Shown here in pieces: positions 20,492-28,225 of a stretch of DNA of 64,000 bases (its first letter is position 1; every line of letters begins with the position of its first letter). The translations under genes and the position numbers were made by a program. The notes under the pieces are model-generated. The model made no database searches, was not told the origin of the DNA, and saw only the letters and a program-made list of their open reading frames with translations. This stretch comes from Rhizobiales bacterium 63-22 (GTDB taxonomy: Bacteria; Pseudomonadota; Alphaproteobacteria; Rhizobiales; Rhizobiaceae): positions 703,601 through 767,600 of the forward strand of contig MKVZ01000004.1 of assembly GCA_001898995.1 (NCBI GenBank), given 5' to 3'.

Positions 20492-20536
20492 GCATTATCC
20501 TACGCGAAACCGCTTCGCACTTTCGCTGGAAATGCT
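20492..20536. repeat. palindromic repeat between pstS and pstC
   Basis: A 45-nt unit that differs at one base from 15977-16021. It lies in the pstS-pstC gap, where a hairpin could protect the abundant pstS mRNA or reduce read-through into pstCAB. Confidence 0.65.
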
Positions 20537-20586
20537 TTGAGCGCAGGCGCGGAAGGATCGACCCTCCCGCGCTGGCGCGGATGAGT

Positions 20587-21633
20587 TTACTTCGCGGTCA
20601 TCGTCTTGCCGGCGTCAAAGGCGGCGCGCTGCGCTTCACGCTCCGCATCCGGTGCCGGGACGAGACCGTATTCGGCCAGCGAGCCGTCCGGCCCGATCAT
20701 CTGGTCGGACAGGAAGAAATCGACATATTCCTTGAGGCCCGGAACGACACCGATATGCGCCTTCTTTACATAGAAGAACAGCGGGCGCGACACCGGATAC
20801 TGGCCGGAGGCGACCGTTTCGGCCGAGGGCTTGACGCCGTTGACGGTCGCGACCTTCAGCTTGTCGGCATTGTTCTCGTAGAAATAGAGGCCGAAAACGC
20901 CGACGCCGGTCTTGTTGGCCGCAATGCGGGCCAGCGTTTCGGGATAGTCGCCGTCGATATCGATGGCCTTGCCGTCCTTGCGCACGGCTATGCAGGCCGT
21001 AGCGGCAGCCTTGTCGTCGAGGCCGGTCTTCTTCAGCGCATCGAGCGCGCCGGAATCCTTGCAGCCGTCGGCCAGCACCTTCTCCTCGAAGACCTCGCGC
21101 GTGCCGTGCTTCTCGCCCGGAATATAGGCGGCGATGTCCCAGTCCGGCAGCTTCGGGTCGACCTGGCTCCATTTGGTGTTCGGGTTGTCGACCAGCTTGC
21201 CGTCGACGACCAGTCTGGCGGCGAGCGCCTTGTAGACGTCGGCCGGCGTCAGGTTCCAGTCCGGCCCCTTGCTATCGGTGGCGAAGACGATGCCGTCATA
21301 GCCGAAACGCACTTCCTGCACGTCCTTGACGCCGGCGTCCTGACAGGACTTCAGCTCCGAATCCTTCATCGGGCGCGAGGCGTTGGCGATGTCGATGGTG
21401 CTTTCGCCGACGCCCTTGCAGAATTCCTTGATGCCGGCGCCCGAACCGCCCGATTCCACCACGGGCGTCTTGAACTTGGGATAGGTCTCGCCGAAGGTCT
21501 CGGAGACGACTTTCGCATAGGGCAATACCGTCGAGGAACCGGCGATCTGGATCTGGTCGCGCGCATGGGCGGCCGATACCGAGAAGGCGGCAACGATGGC
21601 CACTGCCGTAGTCGAGGAAATCATCTTGTTCAT
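20587..21633 (-). CDS. pstS: phosphate ABC transporter substrate-binding protein PstS
   Basis: 348 aa from ATG 21633 with AGGAG upstream; an in-frame TTG at 21639 is too close to the ribosome site. A Sec signal peptide ends near AAHARDQ. The mature protein opens with the phosphate-loop motif IQIAGSSTVLPY and contains VVESGGSGAGIKEFC and IDIANASRPMKDSE. It is a periplasmic phosphate receptor for PstCAB. A Pho box with three direct repeats lies 67 bp upstream, so expression should be PhoB-dependent. Confidence 0.95.
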   Translation of the reverse strand: MNKMISSTTAVAIVAAFSVSAAHARDQIQIAGSSTVLPYAKVVSETFGETYPKFKTPVVESGGSGAGIKEFCKGVGESTIDIANASRPMKDSELKSCQDAGVKDVQEVRFGYDGIVFATDSKGPDWNLTPADVYKALAARLVVDGKLVDNPNTKWSQVDPKLPDWDIAAYIPGEKHGTREVFEEKVLADGCKDSGALDALKKTGLDDKAAATACIAVRKDGKAIDIDGDYPETLARIAANKTGVGVFGLYFYENNADKLKVATVNGVKPSAETVASGQYPVSRPLFFYVKKAHIGVVPGLKEYVDFFLSDQMIGPDGSLAEYGLVPAPDAEREAQRAAFDAGKTMTAK

Positions 21634-21699
21634 GAGCAACGGCTCCTGTTGTAAAGGACGCTTGACGGAAGACGTCGATAAGCCCTCTACGCGTTCTTT

Positions 21700-21728
21700 G
21701 TAACAGTCGTATGACAGTAATGTTACAG
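21700..21728 (-). promoter_or_regulatory. Pho box with three 7-mer repeats upstream of pstS
   Basis: Read on the minus strand it is CTGTAAC-ATTA-CTGTCAT-ACGA-CTGTTAC: three 7-mers at an exact 11-bp period. The PhoB consensus repeat is CTGTCAT with 4-nt spacers. It lies 67-95 bp before the pstS start, where it would replace a -35 element. A plausible -10 region lies about 10 nt downstream of the last repeat. Confidence 0.88.
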
Positions 21729-22382
21729 CTTTGTATCAGCGGTCTCCGCTGCCTTCACGCGGGCGGGGACATCGCCGCAACGGCACATGGAATCGATGCG
21801 GTGACGCTGCCGCGGCCCTTCGTCCGCAATTCATGCGCCACCGCGCCGTACACCCACGGGCATTTCGGATTAGCCAAGGCTGAAGGCGATGACGGTCGCA
21901 ATTTTGCCCGTCCCCGCGGAATTTTCGAATGTTTTTTTCTTTCGATGACCGAGGAATACAGCTTAAGATTGTAGTTTTGCCCGCAAATCGCCGTATTTCA
22001 TCAACTTCTGAAGGGCATACCAAAACTTCGTCTGCAAATAAAGATTGCAGGCGATTCCCCGGCCTCAACGCCGGGCACAAACAGCTTTTCTTGTGCATCG
22101 CGGATAAAAACAGCGAGCACGGATACCACAGGCCAATTCATTAACAATTCGTAAATGGTTTTACAGAATCTATCCGCGATTCTTCAAAATATTCCTCAGT
22201 TATGTTTTCCTGAAAAAGTAATAACGTCCAGTATAGGATATTTTTCCGCCTCCATTATAGATTCAAATTCCGCACAATGTTCTCATTCGAACCATGCGAG
22301 CGCCATATTTGGATTGCAGTTGACGCCCGTCTTTCTCACGAAGAACTGCAAAGACGCCCCTTCAACAATGCATGGAATTGGC
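21729..22382. other. long intergenic region between pstS and rlpA-like gene
   Basis: About 650 bp, less GC-rich than its surroundings, with no convincing coding frame. It should hold the promoter of the rlpA-like gene. At 22141-22155 there is TTAA-N7-TAAA, one mismatch from a CtrA site. No RNA gene is recognised. Confidence 0.4.
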
Positions 22383-22739
22383 ATGAACCTCAAAACCCGT
22401 ACGGCTATGTTCGCTGTTGCGACCGCCTGCCTTCTCGCGGCGACTGCAATCGAAGCTTCGGCACAGCAATGCGGCGGCGCCTCATGGTACGCCCTCCACT
22501 CCCGCACCGCTTCGGGCGAGCGGATGAATCCCGCCAGTCTTACCGCCGCCCACCGCACATTGCCTCTCGGCAGCAAGGTTCGGGTCACCAACGAGAAAAA
22601 CGGCAAATCGCTCGTCGTGCGCATCAACGACCGCGGCCCCTTTATCAGAGGGCGCGTTCTCGACCTTTCCAAGGGCGCGGCCAGCCGCCTCGGCTTTATT
22701 GGCTCCGGCCATACCAAGGTCTGCTTCACACCGCTCTGA
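22383..22739 (+). CDS. short RlpA-like double-psi beta-barrel protein, secreted
   Basis: 118 aa from the ATG at 22383; a longer open frame upstream has no similarity. A signal peptide ([20 protein letters not shown]) is followed by the RlpA-like DPBB core: [20 protein letters not shown], then [20 protein letters not shown], then [19 protein letters not shown]. RlpA proteins with this domain are septal lytic transglycosylases. This one has no SPOR domain or lipobox, so a minimal secreted wall enzyme or wall-binding protein is the best reading. Confidence 0.85.
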   Translation: MNLKTRTAMFAVATACLLAATAIEASAQQCGGASWYALHSRTASGERMNPASLTAAHRTLPLGSKVRVTNEKNGKSLVVRINDRGPFIRGRVLDLSKGAASRLGFIGSGHTKVCFTPL

Positions 22740-22898
22740 CCCGTCATCGCGCGGCGCTCATATCCATAAATGCGCTCGCCGGCGGAAGGTTCCAGCCGGC
22801 AACGCATGATCGAGATGCAGTCTTTCGCCGGACGCGCATCCTGTCTGATCGGAGCGGGATTAGAAGTCAGTCCAGTGGACTGATTTCCCCGCGGAGGC

Positions 22899-22976
22899 GC
22901 TTCGCACTTTTCGGGATGCGATCCTTTACCTGACGCGCATCTTATCCGAAAACCGCTTCGCACTTTTCGGGATGCG
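22899..22976. repeat. tandem palindromic repeat units downstream of rlpA-like gene
   Basis: The 22-nt unit GCTTCGCACTTTTCGGGATG(CG) occurs at 22899-22920 and again at 22955-22976. It shares the CCGCTTCGCAC core with the repeats in the pst operon. A further palindrome, TCAGTCCA/TGGACTGA, lies near 22867-22883. These units fill the convergent gap between the rlpA-like and RimK-like genes. Confidence 0.6.
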
Positions 22977-22980
22977 CGTT

Positions 22981-24441
22981 CTACCTCCGGTCCAGCCGGT
23001 CGGTGAACCACTTCGTCAGCTTGACCCAGACCTCGTCCTTCTCGGCGGCGTCCTCGACGCCGTGTTCGAGATTGGGATTGTCGTTCACCTCGATGGCGAC
23101 GATACCCTCGTCGGTCTCCTTGAGATCGACGCCATAGAGCCCGTCGCCGATGCAGCGCGCGGCACGCAGGCCCGTCTCCAGCACCAGCGGCGGCGCGTCC
23201 TCCAGCGCATAGGAACGGAAACCGCCTTCCAGCGGCTTGCCGCCGGTATCGTGCTTGACGATCTGCCAGTGGTTCTTGGCCATCGTATACTGGCAGATGA
23301 AAAGCGGCTTGCCGTCGAGCACGCCGACGCGCCAGTCGAAGGCGGTGGGCATGTATTTCTGCGCCAGCAGCAGGTCGCTGTCGGCCAGCCATTGCAGGGC
23401 GAGTTCCCGCAACTCCGCATGATTGCGCACCTTCTTCACGCCGCGCGAGAAGGAGGAATCCGGTATCTTGAGCACCATGGGAAAACCGAGCGCGTCGGCG
23501 GCGCGCTCCAGATCCTCCTCGCCGGCGACCATGACGGTCGGCGGCACCGCCACGTCGTTGGCCTGCATGAGTTCGTGCAGATAGACCTTGTTGGTGCAGC
23601 GGATCATCGACATCGGATCGTCGATGACCGGCATCCTCTCCTGCTGGGCGCGGCGCGCGAAGCGGTAGGTATGGTTGGAAATCGAAGTGGTCTCGCGGAT
23701 GAACAGCGCGTCGTAATTGGCGAGCCGCGACAGGTCCTTCCTGCCGATCGGCTCGACCTCGACGCCGAGCCGCGCGGCGATACGCGCCCAGTGCTTCAGC
23801 GTCGATACGGATGAGGGCGGCAGCGCCTCCTTCGGGTCGCACAGCGTGGCGATGGAGTAGCGCAGCGGCACCTTGGGCCGGGCAGCGCGCCATTCGCGCT
23901 GGGTATAGCGATCGAGCGCGTCCTCGAAGCGCGCCTTTTGCCCGGCCTCGAACTTCGCCATGTTGGAAAAGCCGATCTTCTGGATGCGCGCCCATTCGCC
24001 GGGCTTCACCGTCACTTCCAGCGAGGGCGCGCGGAACCAGTCGAACAGCAGCCGCCCGAAACGCTCGAACTGCGCGTCCTCGGCAAGGCCGAAATGGACG
24101 AGAATGGTTTCCGGCGCTTTTTCGGGATGCTTGCCGAGCGCCCTGTTCAGCGCATCCTCCAGTTCGGGGATCGCGTTCTCGTAGAGGCGGCGTTCGGAAA
24201 GGTCGATCATGGTCTCGACCGAGGGGATGACGCGGTGGCCCCGCGCCTCCGCCAGCAGCGAGGCGTAATAGCCCCGGCTCTGATAGGCGTAGGAACGCGA
24301 CAGGTTGACGATGCGCGGGCGCGGCTGGCCGTTGAACAGCGCCGGATGGGCGAGATAATCGCGGTTGGTCATGACCTTGTGCGGGGTCGCGCCATGGTCG
24401 ATATCCGAGAGGCGCCCTACGAGAATGACGCAGATGGCCAT
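22981..24441 (-). CDS. RimK-family ATP-grasp protein with N-terminal RLAN-type domain
   Basis: 486 aa, far longer than E. coli RimK (300). The N-terminal ~190 residues form a separate domain (MAICVILVGRLSDI, then RIVNLSRSYAYQSRGYYASL). The C-terminal ~280 residues are an ATP-grasp ligase: VLKIPDSSFSRGVKKV (ATP loop) and IVAIEVNDNPNLEHGVED (Mg and nucleotide site). Such enzymes form peptide or glutamate-like amide bonds on proteins or small molecules. The gene starts 3 bp after the GNAT/C39 peptidase gene. This pairing has been proposed by comparative genomics to modify and trim peptides; the target is unknown. Confidence 0.87.
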   Translation of the reverse strand: MAICVILVGRLSDIDHGATPHKVMTNRDYLAHPALFNGQPRPRIVNLSRSYAYQSRGYYASLLAEARGHRVIPSVETMIDLSERRLYENAIPELEDALNRALGKHPEKAPETILVHFGLAEDAQFERFGRLLFDWFRAPSLEVTVKPGEWARIQKIGFSNMAKFEAGQKARFEDALDRYTQREWRAARPKVPLRYSIATLCDPKEALPPSSVSTLKHWARIAARLGVEVEPIGRKDLSRLANYDALFIRETTSISNHTYRFARRAQQERMPVIDDPMSMIRCTNKVYLHELMQANDVAVPPTVMVAGEEDLERAADALGFPMVLKIPDSSFSRGVKKVRNHAELRELALQWLADSDLLLAQKYMPTAFDWRVGVLDGKPLFICQYTMAKNHWQIVKHDTGGKPLEGGFRSYALEDAPPLVLETGLRAARCIGDGLYGVDLKETDEGIVAIEVNDNPNLEHGVEDAAEKDEVWVKLTKWFTDRLDRR

Positions 24442-24444
24442 CGA

Positions 24445-25545
24445 TCAGTCCTTTTCAAGAAACACGGCGGCCCGCAATCCGTCGCTGCCAAAACGTGCGA
24501 TCCGGTCGAAGATGTGGAAGGGCACAGGCACATTGGCCGCATCGGCGATGGTCTCGCCCACTTCCTCCTCGACCCACGGATCGTGGATGAGGATATGGCG
24601 GCCGTCCTCGCCATGGGCAAGGACCCAGTGCGGTACTTTCTTGCCGAACATGTGATAGCCGCTGACCAGCACGATCACCGCCGCCCCGCGCCGCAAGGCG
24701 GAAAGCACGTCGAAAAGCGTGAAGCCGCGATATTCGACCGGGATGCCGTAGGCCTCGGCGCGCTGGCGAAAATCGGTCTGGGCAAGCTGCATGACCTTGC
24801 GCTTTTCCTCCGAGCGAACCGATTGCAGGAACAGCATGTCCTCGACCGAAACGGCGATGGAAGCCTTCAGCCCGCGCTCGTGCGCCGCCACCGCCAGCCC
24901 GAAAGGCTCGCAGCCGCCCGGCCCCGACATCATGTAGATGGTGGTGGCATCGCGCCAGAGCCGCACCTCCAGCACCGGATCGAGCCTGATCTGCGGATCG
25001 TGGCGGGCCAGCACCATCATCAGGCAGGCGGCGCCGCAGGTGAAATCCATCGTCTGTTCGTAATAGGGAAAATCCGTCACCGGCGAAATGCCGCCGCGCA
25101 CGGTCTTCTCGAAGCGCAGCGCATCGGAATGGTCGGCGTAATAATCGAGATAACGCCCGATGGGCCGATAGCCATGGCGCTTGTAGAGCGCGATGGCACG
25201 GTCGTTGTCCTCGCGCACCTCCAGCCGCAGGAGCGGGCGGTCATAATCGTAGGCCGCCGTCTCCGCCGCCTCCAACAGGAGCGAGCCGGCCCCCTTGCCC
25301 ACGGCATCGGGATCGACGGCGATGGAATAAAGCCGGGCCAGCGCCGTGCCATGGCGAAAGAGGATCATCGCATAGCCGATGACGCTGCCCTCCGCCTCGG
25401 CCACGATTGTCTCGGCGGTGGGGCGCGCGATCAGGGCGCGGAAGGAACGTCTGGAAATCCGGTCCGTATCGAAACAGCGCTCCTCGATGCGCAACAGCGC
25501 ATCGATGTCGTCCGCCGTGGCCTTGCGCGTGGTTGCGCCCGTCAT
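24445..25545 (-). CDS. GNAT N-acetyltransferase fused to C39-like peptidase
   Basis: 366 aa from ATG 25545, preceded by AAAGGCCAGAAG. Residues about 5-150 are a GNAT acyltransferase with acetyl-CoA loop DPDAVGKGAGSLLLE and the late RAIALYKRHGYRPIG. Residues about 155-366 are a papain-like C39 peptidase, with probable catalytic C170 (DFTCGAACLMMVL), H306 (VPHWVLAHG) and D322 (LIHDPW). No signal peptide or ABC domain is present, so it should act in the cytoplasm. It is translationally linked to the RimK-like ligase, which suggests a three-activity (ligase, acyltransferase, peptidase) peptide-tailoring system. Confidence 0.87.
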   Translation of the reverse strand: MTGATTRKATADDIDALLRIEERCFDTDRISRRSFRALIARPTAETIVAEAEGSVIGYAMILFRHGTALARLYSIAVDPDAVGKGAGSLLLEAAETAAYDYDRPLLRLEVREDNDRAIALYKRHGYRPIGRYLDYYADHSDALRFEKTVRGGISPVTDFPYYEQTMDFTCGAACLMMVLARHDPQIRLDPVLEVRLWRDATTIYMMSGPGGCEPFGLAVAAHERGLKASIAVSVEDMLFLQSVRSEEKRKVMQLAQTDFRQRAEAYGIPVEYRGFTLFDVLSALRRGAAVIVLVSGYHMFGKKVPHWVLAHGEDGRHILIHDPWVEEEVGETIADAANVPVPFHIFDRIARFGSDGLRAAVFLEKD

Positions 25546-25723
25546 CTTCTGGCCTTTTGAAAAGAACCGCGACAGAGCGCGCGGCGGCGCCGGGAATCGC
25601 TCCATTCCCATGCAGAGGCAAACGCCCGGACCGTGGCGAAATTATGAGCGGCGGCAAGCGCGGCGGCGCATCGCAAAAGCCCGAAACCCGGCTGTCCGTT
25701 GGGTTTTTCGGCATCCGTTCGCG

Positions 25724-25738
25724 TTAACCATTACTTAA
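25724..25738. promoter_or_regulatory. CtrA-type box 1 upstream of BTLCP gene
   Basis: TTAA-CCATTAC-TTAA matches the CtrA consensus TTAA-N7-TTAA, and its first half is the common TTAACCAT form. It lies 108 bp before the BTLCP start. CtrA is the alphaproteobacterial cell-cycle regulator. Confidence 0.6.
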
Positions 25739-25790
25739 GAAGTTTGGCAGGGACGCGGCAAGGCGAATTGACTCCGGCATGTTTCAGTCG

Positions 25791-25805
25791 TTAACGTTTC
25801 GTTAA
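25791..25805. promoter_or_regulatory. CtrA-type box 2 upstream of BTLCP gene
   Basis: TTAA-CGTTTCG-TTAA, a second perfect TTAA-N7-TTAA site. It lies 53 bp after box 1 and 40 bp before the ATG at 25846, so it probably overlaps the promoter. Two sites in 82 bp of otherwise GC-rich DNA are unlikely by chance. Confidence 0.6.
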
Positions 25806-25845
25806 TAAGTAACTTCCGTCAAGTCGTTCAATCAGGGCGTTGAAT

Positions 25846-26478
25846 ATGTATTGCGTTGTTCGCTCGGCCAAGAAGATCATGGCAGCCGCCGGTGTCGCGG
25901 CCGCATTGCTGATGACGGGTTTCGGCGCCGTTTCGGGCGCACAGGCCGCATCCAGCAATTTCATGCAGACCGGCGGGCTGACTTCCCAGCCGATCGGCCA
26001 TTACGAATTCTGCAAGCGCGAGCCGCAGGAATGCGGCATCGTCAGCCGCGACACGCGCCCGCTGCACCTTACCAACGTCAACTGGCAGCAGATCGTCAGG
26101 GAGAACCTCTCGGTCAACAAGCGCATCAAGCCGATGACCGACATGCAGCTTTACGGCGTCGAGGAATACTGGGCCTATCCGACCTGGGCCGGCGACTGCG
26201 AGGACTATGTGCTGCTGAAGCAGCGCGAATTGCAACGTGCGGGGTTCCCGATCACCGATCTCCTCATCACCGTCGTGCGCAAGCCGGACGGCGAAGGCCA
26301 TGCGGTGCTGACCGTGCGCACCGACCGGGGCGATTTCATCCTCGACAACCTGAACGACAAGGTCGTGCGCTGGAACGCCACCAACTACACCTATCTCAAG
26401 CGTCAGGCCGACAACAATACCGGCCGCTGGGTCTCCATCGAAGCCCCGGAAAACCTGCTGGTGGGTTCGGTGAAGTAA
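25846..26478 (+). CDS. bacterial transglutaminase-like cysteine proteinase (BTLCP, DUF920)
   Basis: 210 aa from ATG 25846; an in-frame TTG at 25840 is weaker. A signal peptide (VAAALLMTGFGAVSGAQAAS) leads to a periplasmic BTLCP domain. The triad is visible as C118 (WAGDCEDYVLLKQ), H152 (GEGHAVLTV) and D167 (DFILDNLND). The best-known member, LapG of Pseudomonas, cleaves a surface adhesin, but no adhesin or LapD gene is nearby and the substrate is unknown. Two CtrA boxes upstream suggest cell-cycle control. The gene ends in a strong terminator. Confidence 0.88.
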   Translation: MYCVVRSAKKIMAAAGVAAALLMTGFGAVSGAQAASSNFMQTGGLTSQPIGHYEFCKREPQECGIVSRDTRPLHLTNVNWQQIVRENLSVNKRIKPMTDMQLYGVEEYWAYPTWAGDCEDYVLLKQRELQRAGFPITDLLITVVRKPDGEGHAVLTVRTDRGDFILDNLNDKVVRWNATNYTYLKRQADNNTGRWVSIEAPENLLVGSVK

Positions 26479-26512
26479 GGCTCGGCCTTACGGACGATCC
26501 ATGGTCCGAACG

Positions 26513-26556
26513 AAAAAGACCGCCGGTGCCGGACCATGTTCCGCACCGGCGGTTTT
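26513..26556. terminator. rho-independent terminator after BTLCP gene
   Basis: ACCGCCGGTGCCGGA (26519-26533) pairs with TTCCGCACCGGCGGT (26539-26553), apart from small mismatches. The hairpin is flanked by AAAAA and TTTTT. Confidence 0.88.
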
Positions 26557-26711
26557 TCATGATACAGTCCGATTCGGCTGCTTCCACGCCTCCCCCCTCC
26601 GACCGGGAAAGCATCGTCATGCGGGAAGTTTCACGATCATCGAACCCACTGTTCGGGCATCACGCATGAGGAGGGATTGCGCATCGATCGCCCGCGGCAG
26701 GAGGTTCCCGA

Positions 26712-27434
26712 ATGAAACTGTCAGCCCCCGTCTATCACCTGAAACGCAAGGCCAAGCGCCTGTCCCGCGAGGCGGGCATCCCGCTCCATGCGGCGCTCGA
26801 CCGGATCGCCGGACAGGAAGGCTTCAAAAGCTGGAACCTGCTCGCAAGCAGGCTTCCGGCGCATATTTCCGCCCATGGCATTCATGCGCGCCTGCAACCC
26901 GGCGACATGGTGCTGGTCGGTGCGCGGCCCGGCCACGGCAAGACCCTGCTCAGCCTCGAAATCCTCATCGAGGCCATGAAGACGGGCCGGCGCGGCCTGT
27001 TCTTCTCGCTCGAATATAACGAGCGGGACATAGCCAAGCGCTTCCAGGCTCTGGGCGTCGATTATGGCCGGTTCGGCGCATCGTTCACCTTCGACAACTC
27101 CGACGCCATCAGCGCCAGCTACATCATCGACAGGATGCGGGACGCGCCCGCCGGGACTTTCGCCGTCATCGACTATCTGCAAATACTCGACCAGAACCGC
27201 GAAAAACCCGGATTGATGGCGCAGATCACCGCCCTCGAAGCCTTCGCGCGGCAAAAGGCGGTCACTTTCGTCTGCATCGCGCAGATCGACCGCGCCTTCG
27301 ACGCCGATACCGGAACGTGCCCCGGCCCGGAGGATGTGCGATTGCCCAATCCGCTCGACCTTTCACTGTTCAGCAAGGCCGTGTTTCTCAACAATGGCGA
27401 TGTGCGGCTGATGAACGGCATCCGCGGCGGCTGA
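26712..27434 (+). CDS. DnaB-C-like RecA-fold ATPase (stand-alone 'DNA helicase')
   Basis: 240 aa. It is RecA/DnaB-like, with Walker A VGARPGHGKT (residues 69-78), Walker B FAVIDYLQIL and sensor segment VTFVCIAQIDRAFD. This matches the C-terminal domain of DnaB, but the N-terminal primase-binding domain is absent. A short N-terminal helix region (about residues 1-50) reads like a small DNA- or RNA-binding segment (LKRKAKRLSREAGIPLHAAL). GGAGG precedes the ATG. Relatives annotated only as 'DNA helicase' are widespread in rhizobia; substrate and role are unknown. Confidence 0.75.
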   Translation: MKLSAPVYHLKRKAKRLSREAGIPLHAALDRIAGQEGFKSWNLLASRLPAHISAHGIHARLQPGDMVLVGARPGHGKTLLSLEILIEAMKTGRRGLFFSLEYNERDIAKRFQALGVDYGRFGASFTFDNSDAISASYIIDRMRDAPAGTFAVIDYLQILDQNREKPGLMAQITALEAFARQKAVTFVCIAQIDRAFDADTGTCPGPEDVRLPNPLDLSLFSKAVFLNNGDVRLMNGIRGG

Positions 27435-27449
27435 CCGCCACCGGATTCT

Positions 27450-28043
27450 TCAGGAAGCCTTGCCGGAAAATTTCGCGATCTCCGGCATCAGTTCGCCCTG
27501 CACCGATTCCGGTGTGAACGGACCGACATGCTTGTAGAGAATGGTGCCGTCCGGGCCGACGAGATAGGTTTCCGGCACGCCATAGACGCCCCACTCTATG
27601 GCCGAACGGCCGGTGCGGTCGCTGCCGACCGCCACGAAGGGGTTGCCGAGATCGCCCAGAAAACGGCGGGCGTTCTCGGGCTCGTCCTTGTAATTCAGGC
27701 CGACCACGCGGATGCGCGGGTCCCTGGCGATCTGCATCATGAGCGGCTGCTCCTCGCGGCAGGGCGCGCACCACGAGGCCCAGACATTGACCAGCGTCAG
27801 CTTTCCCTTAAAACCGGCGCTGTCTAGGCCCGGCACCGGCACGCCGTCGCGCATCAGTCCGGTGATAGGAGCAAGATCGGTGTGCGGCGCCGACTTGCCG
27901 ATCAGGGCCGAAGGGATGACGGAATCGTCCGCGCCGGTGAAAAGCGGCACGGCAAAACCCGCCAGCAGCGCCACACAGACCGCCAGCGGCAGGAAAGCCA
28001 CCCATTTGCGCGGCTTCTTCTTCTGTTCGACGACATCGCTCAT
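27450..28043 (-). CDS. ccmG: thiol:disulfide interchange protein CcmG/DsbE
   Basis: 197 aa from ATG 28043. An N-terminal membrane anchor (WVAFLPLAVCVALLAGFAVP) is followed by a periplasmic thioredoxin fold with redox motif WASWCAPCREEQP. It also has the CcmG-specific GLNYKDEPENARRFL and VYGVPETYLV (cis-Pro). It reduces apocytochrome c before heme ligation. The ATG overlaps the ccmD stop by 4 bp. It is the last gene of ccmABCDG here; ccmEFH are not in the window. Confidence 0.94.
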   Translation of the reverse strand: MSDVVEQKKKPRKWVAFLPLAVCVALLAGFAVPLFTGADDSVIPSALIGKSAPHTDLAPITGLMRDGVPVPGLDSAGFKGKLTLVNVWASWCAPCREEQPLMMQIARDPRIRVVGLNYKDEPENARRFLGDLGNPFVAVGSDRTGRSAIEWGVYGVPETYLVGPDGTILYKHVGPFTPESVQGELMPEIAKFSGKAS

Positions 28044-28225
28044 GGCGTCTCTCCGGCTTTCCCGGCCTTTTCCACCCGCACGGCGGAGCGGCGCACGCCC
28101 GCGGCTTCCAGCCGCTTCAGTTCGTTGCGACGCAGGCGCTGGTCGATCAGAACCCATGCGACGGTAAGGGCGAGCACCACGCCCGTGACCCCGTAGGCGG
28201 CGAGGACGAAACCGAGATGCCTCAT
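28040..28225 (-). CDS. ccmD: heme exporter protein CcmD
   Basis: 61 aa, small as expected for CcmD. There is one membrane helix (LGFVLAAYGVTGVVLALTVAW) followed by a basic cytoplasmic tail (DQRLRRNELKRLEAAGVRR). It helps release holo-CcmE from CcmABC. Start and stop overlap ccmC and ccmG respectively by 4 bp. Confidence 0.9.
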   Translation of the reverse strand: MRHLGFVLAAYGVTGVVLALTVAWVLIDQRLRRNELKRLEAAGVRRSAVRVEKAGKAGETP

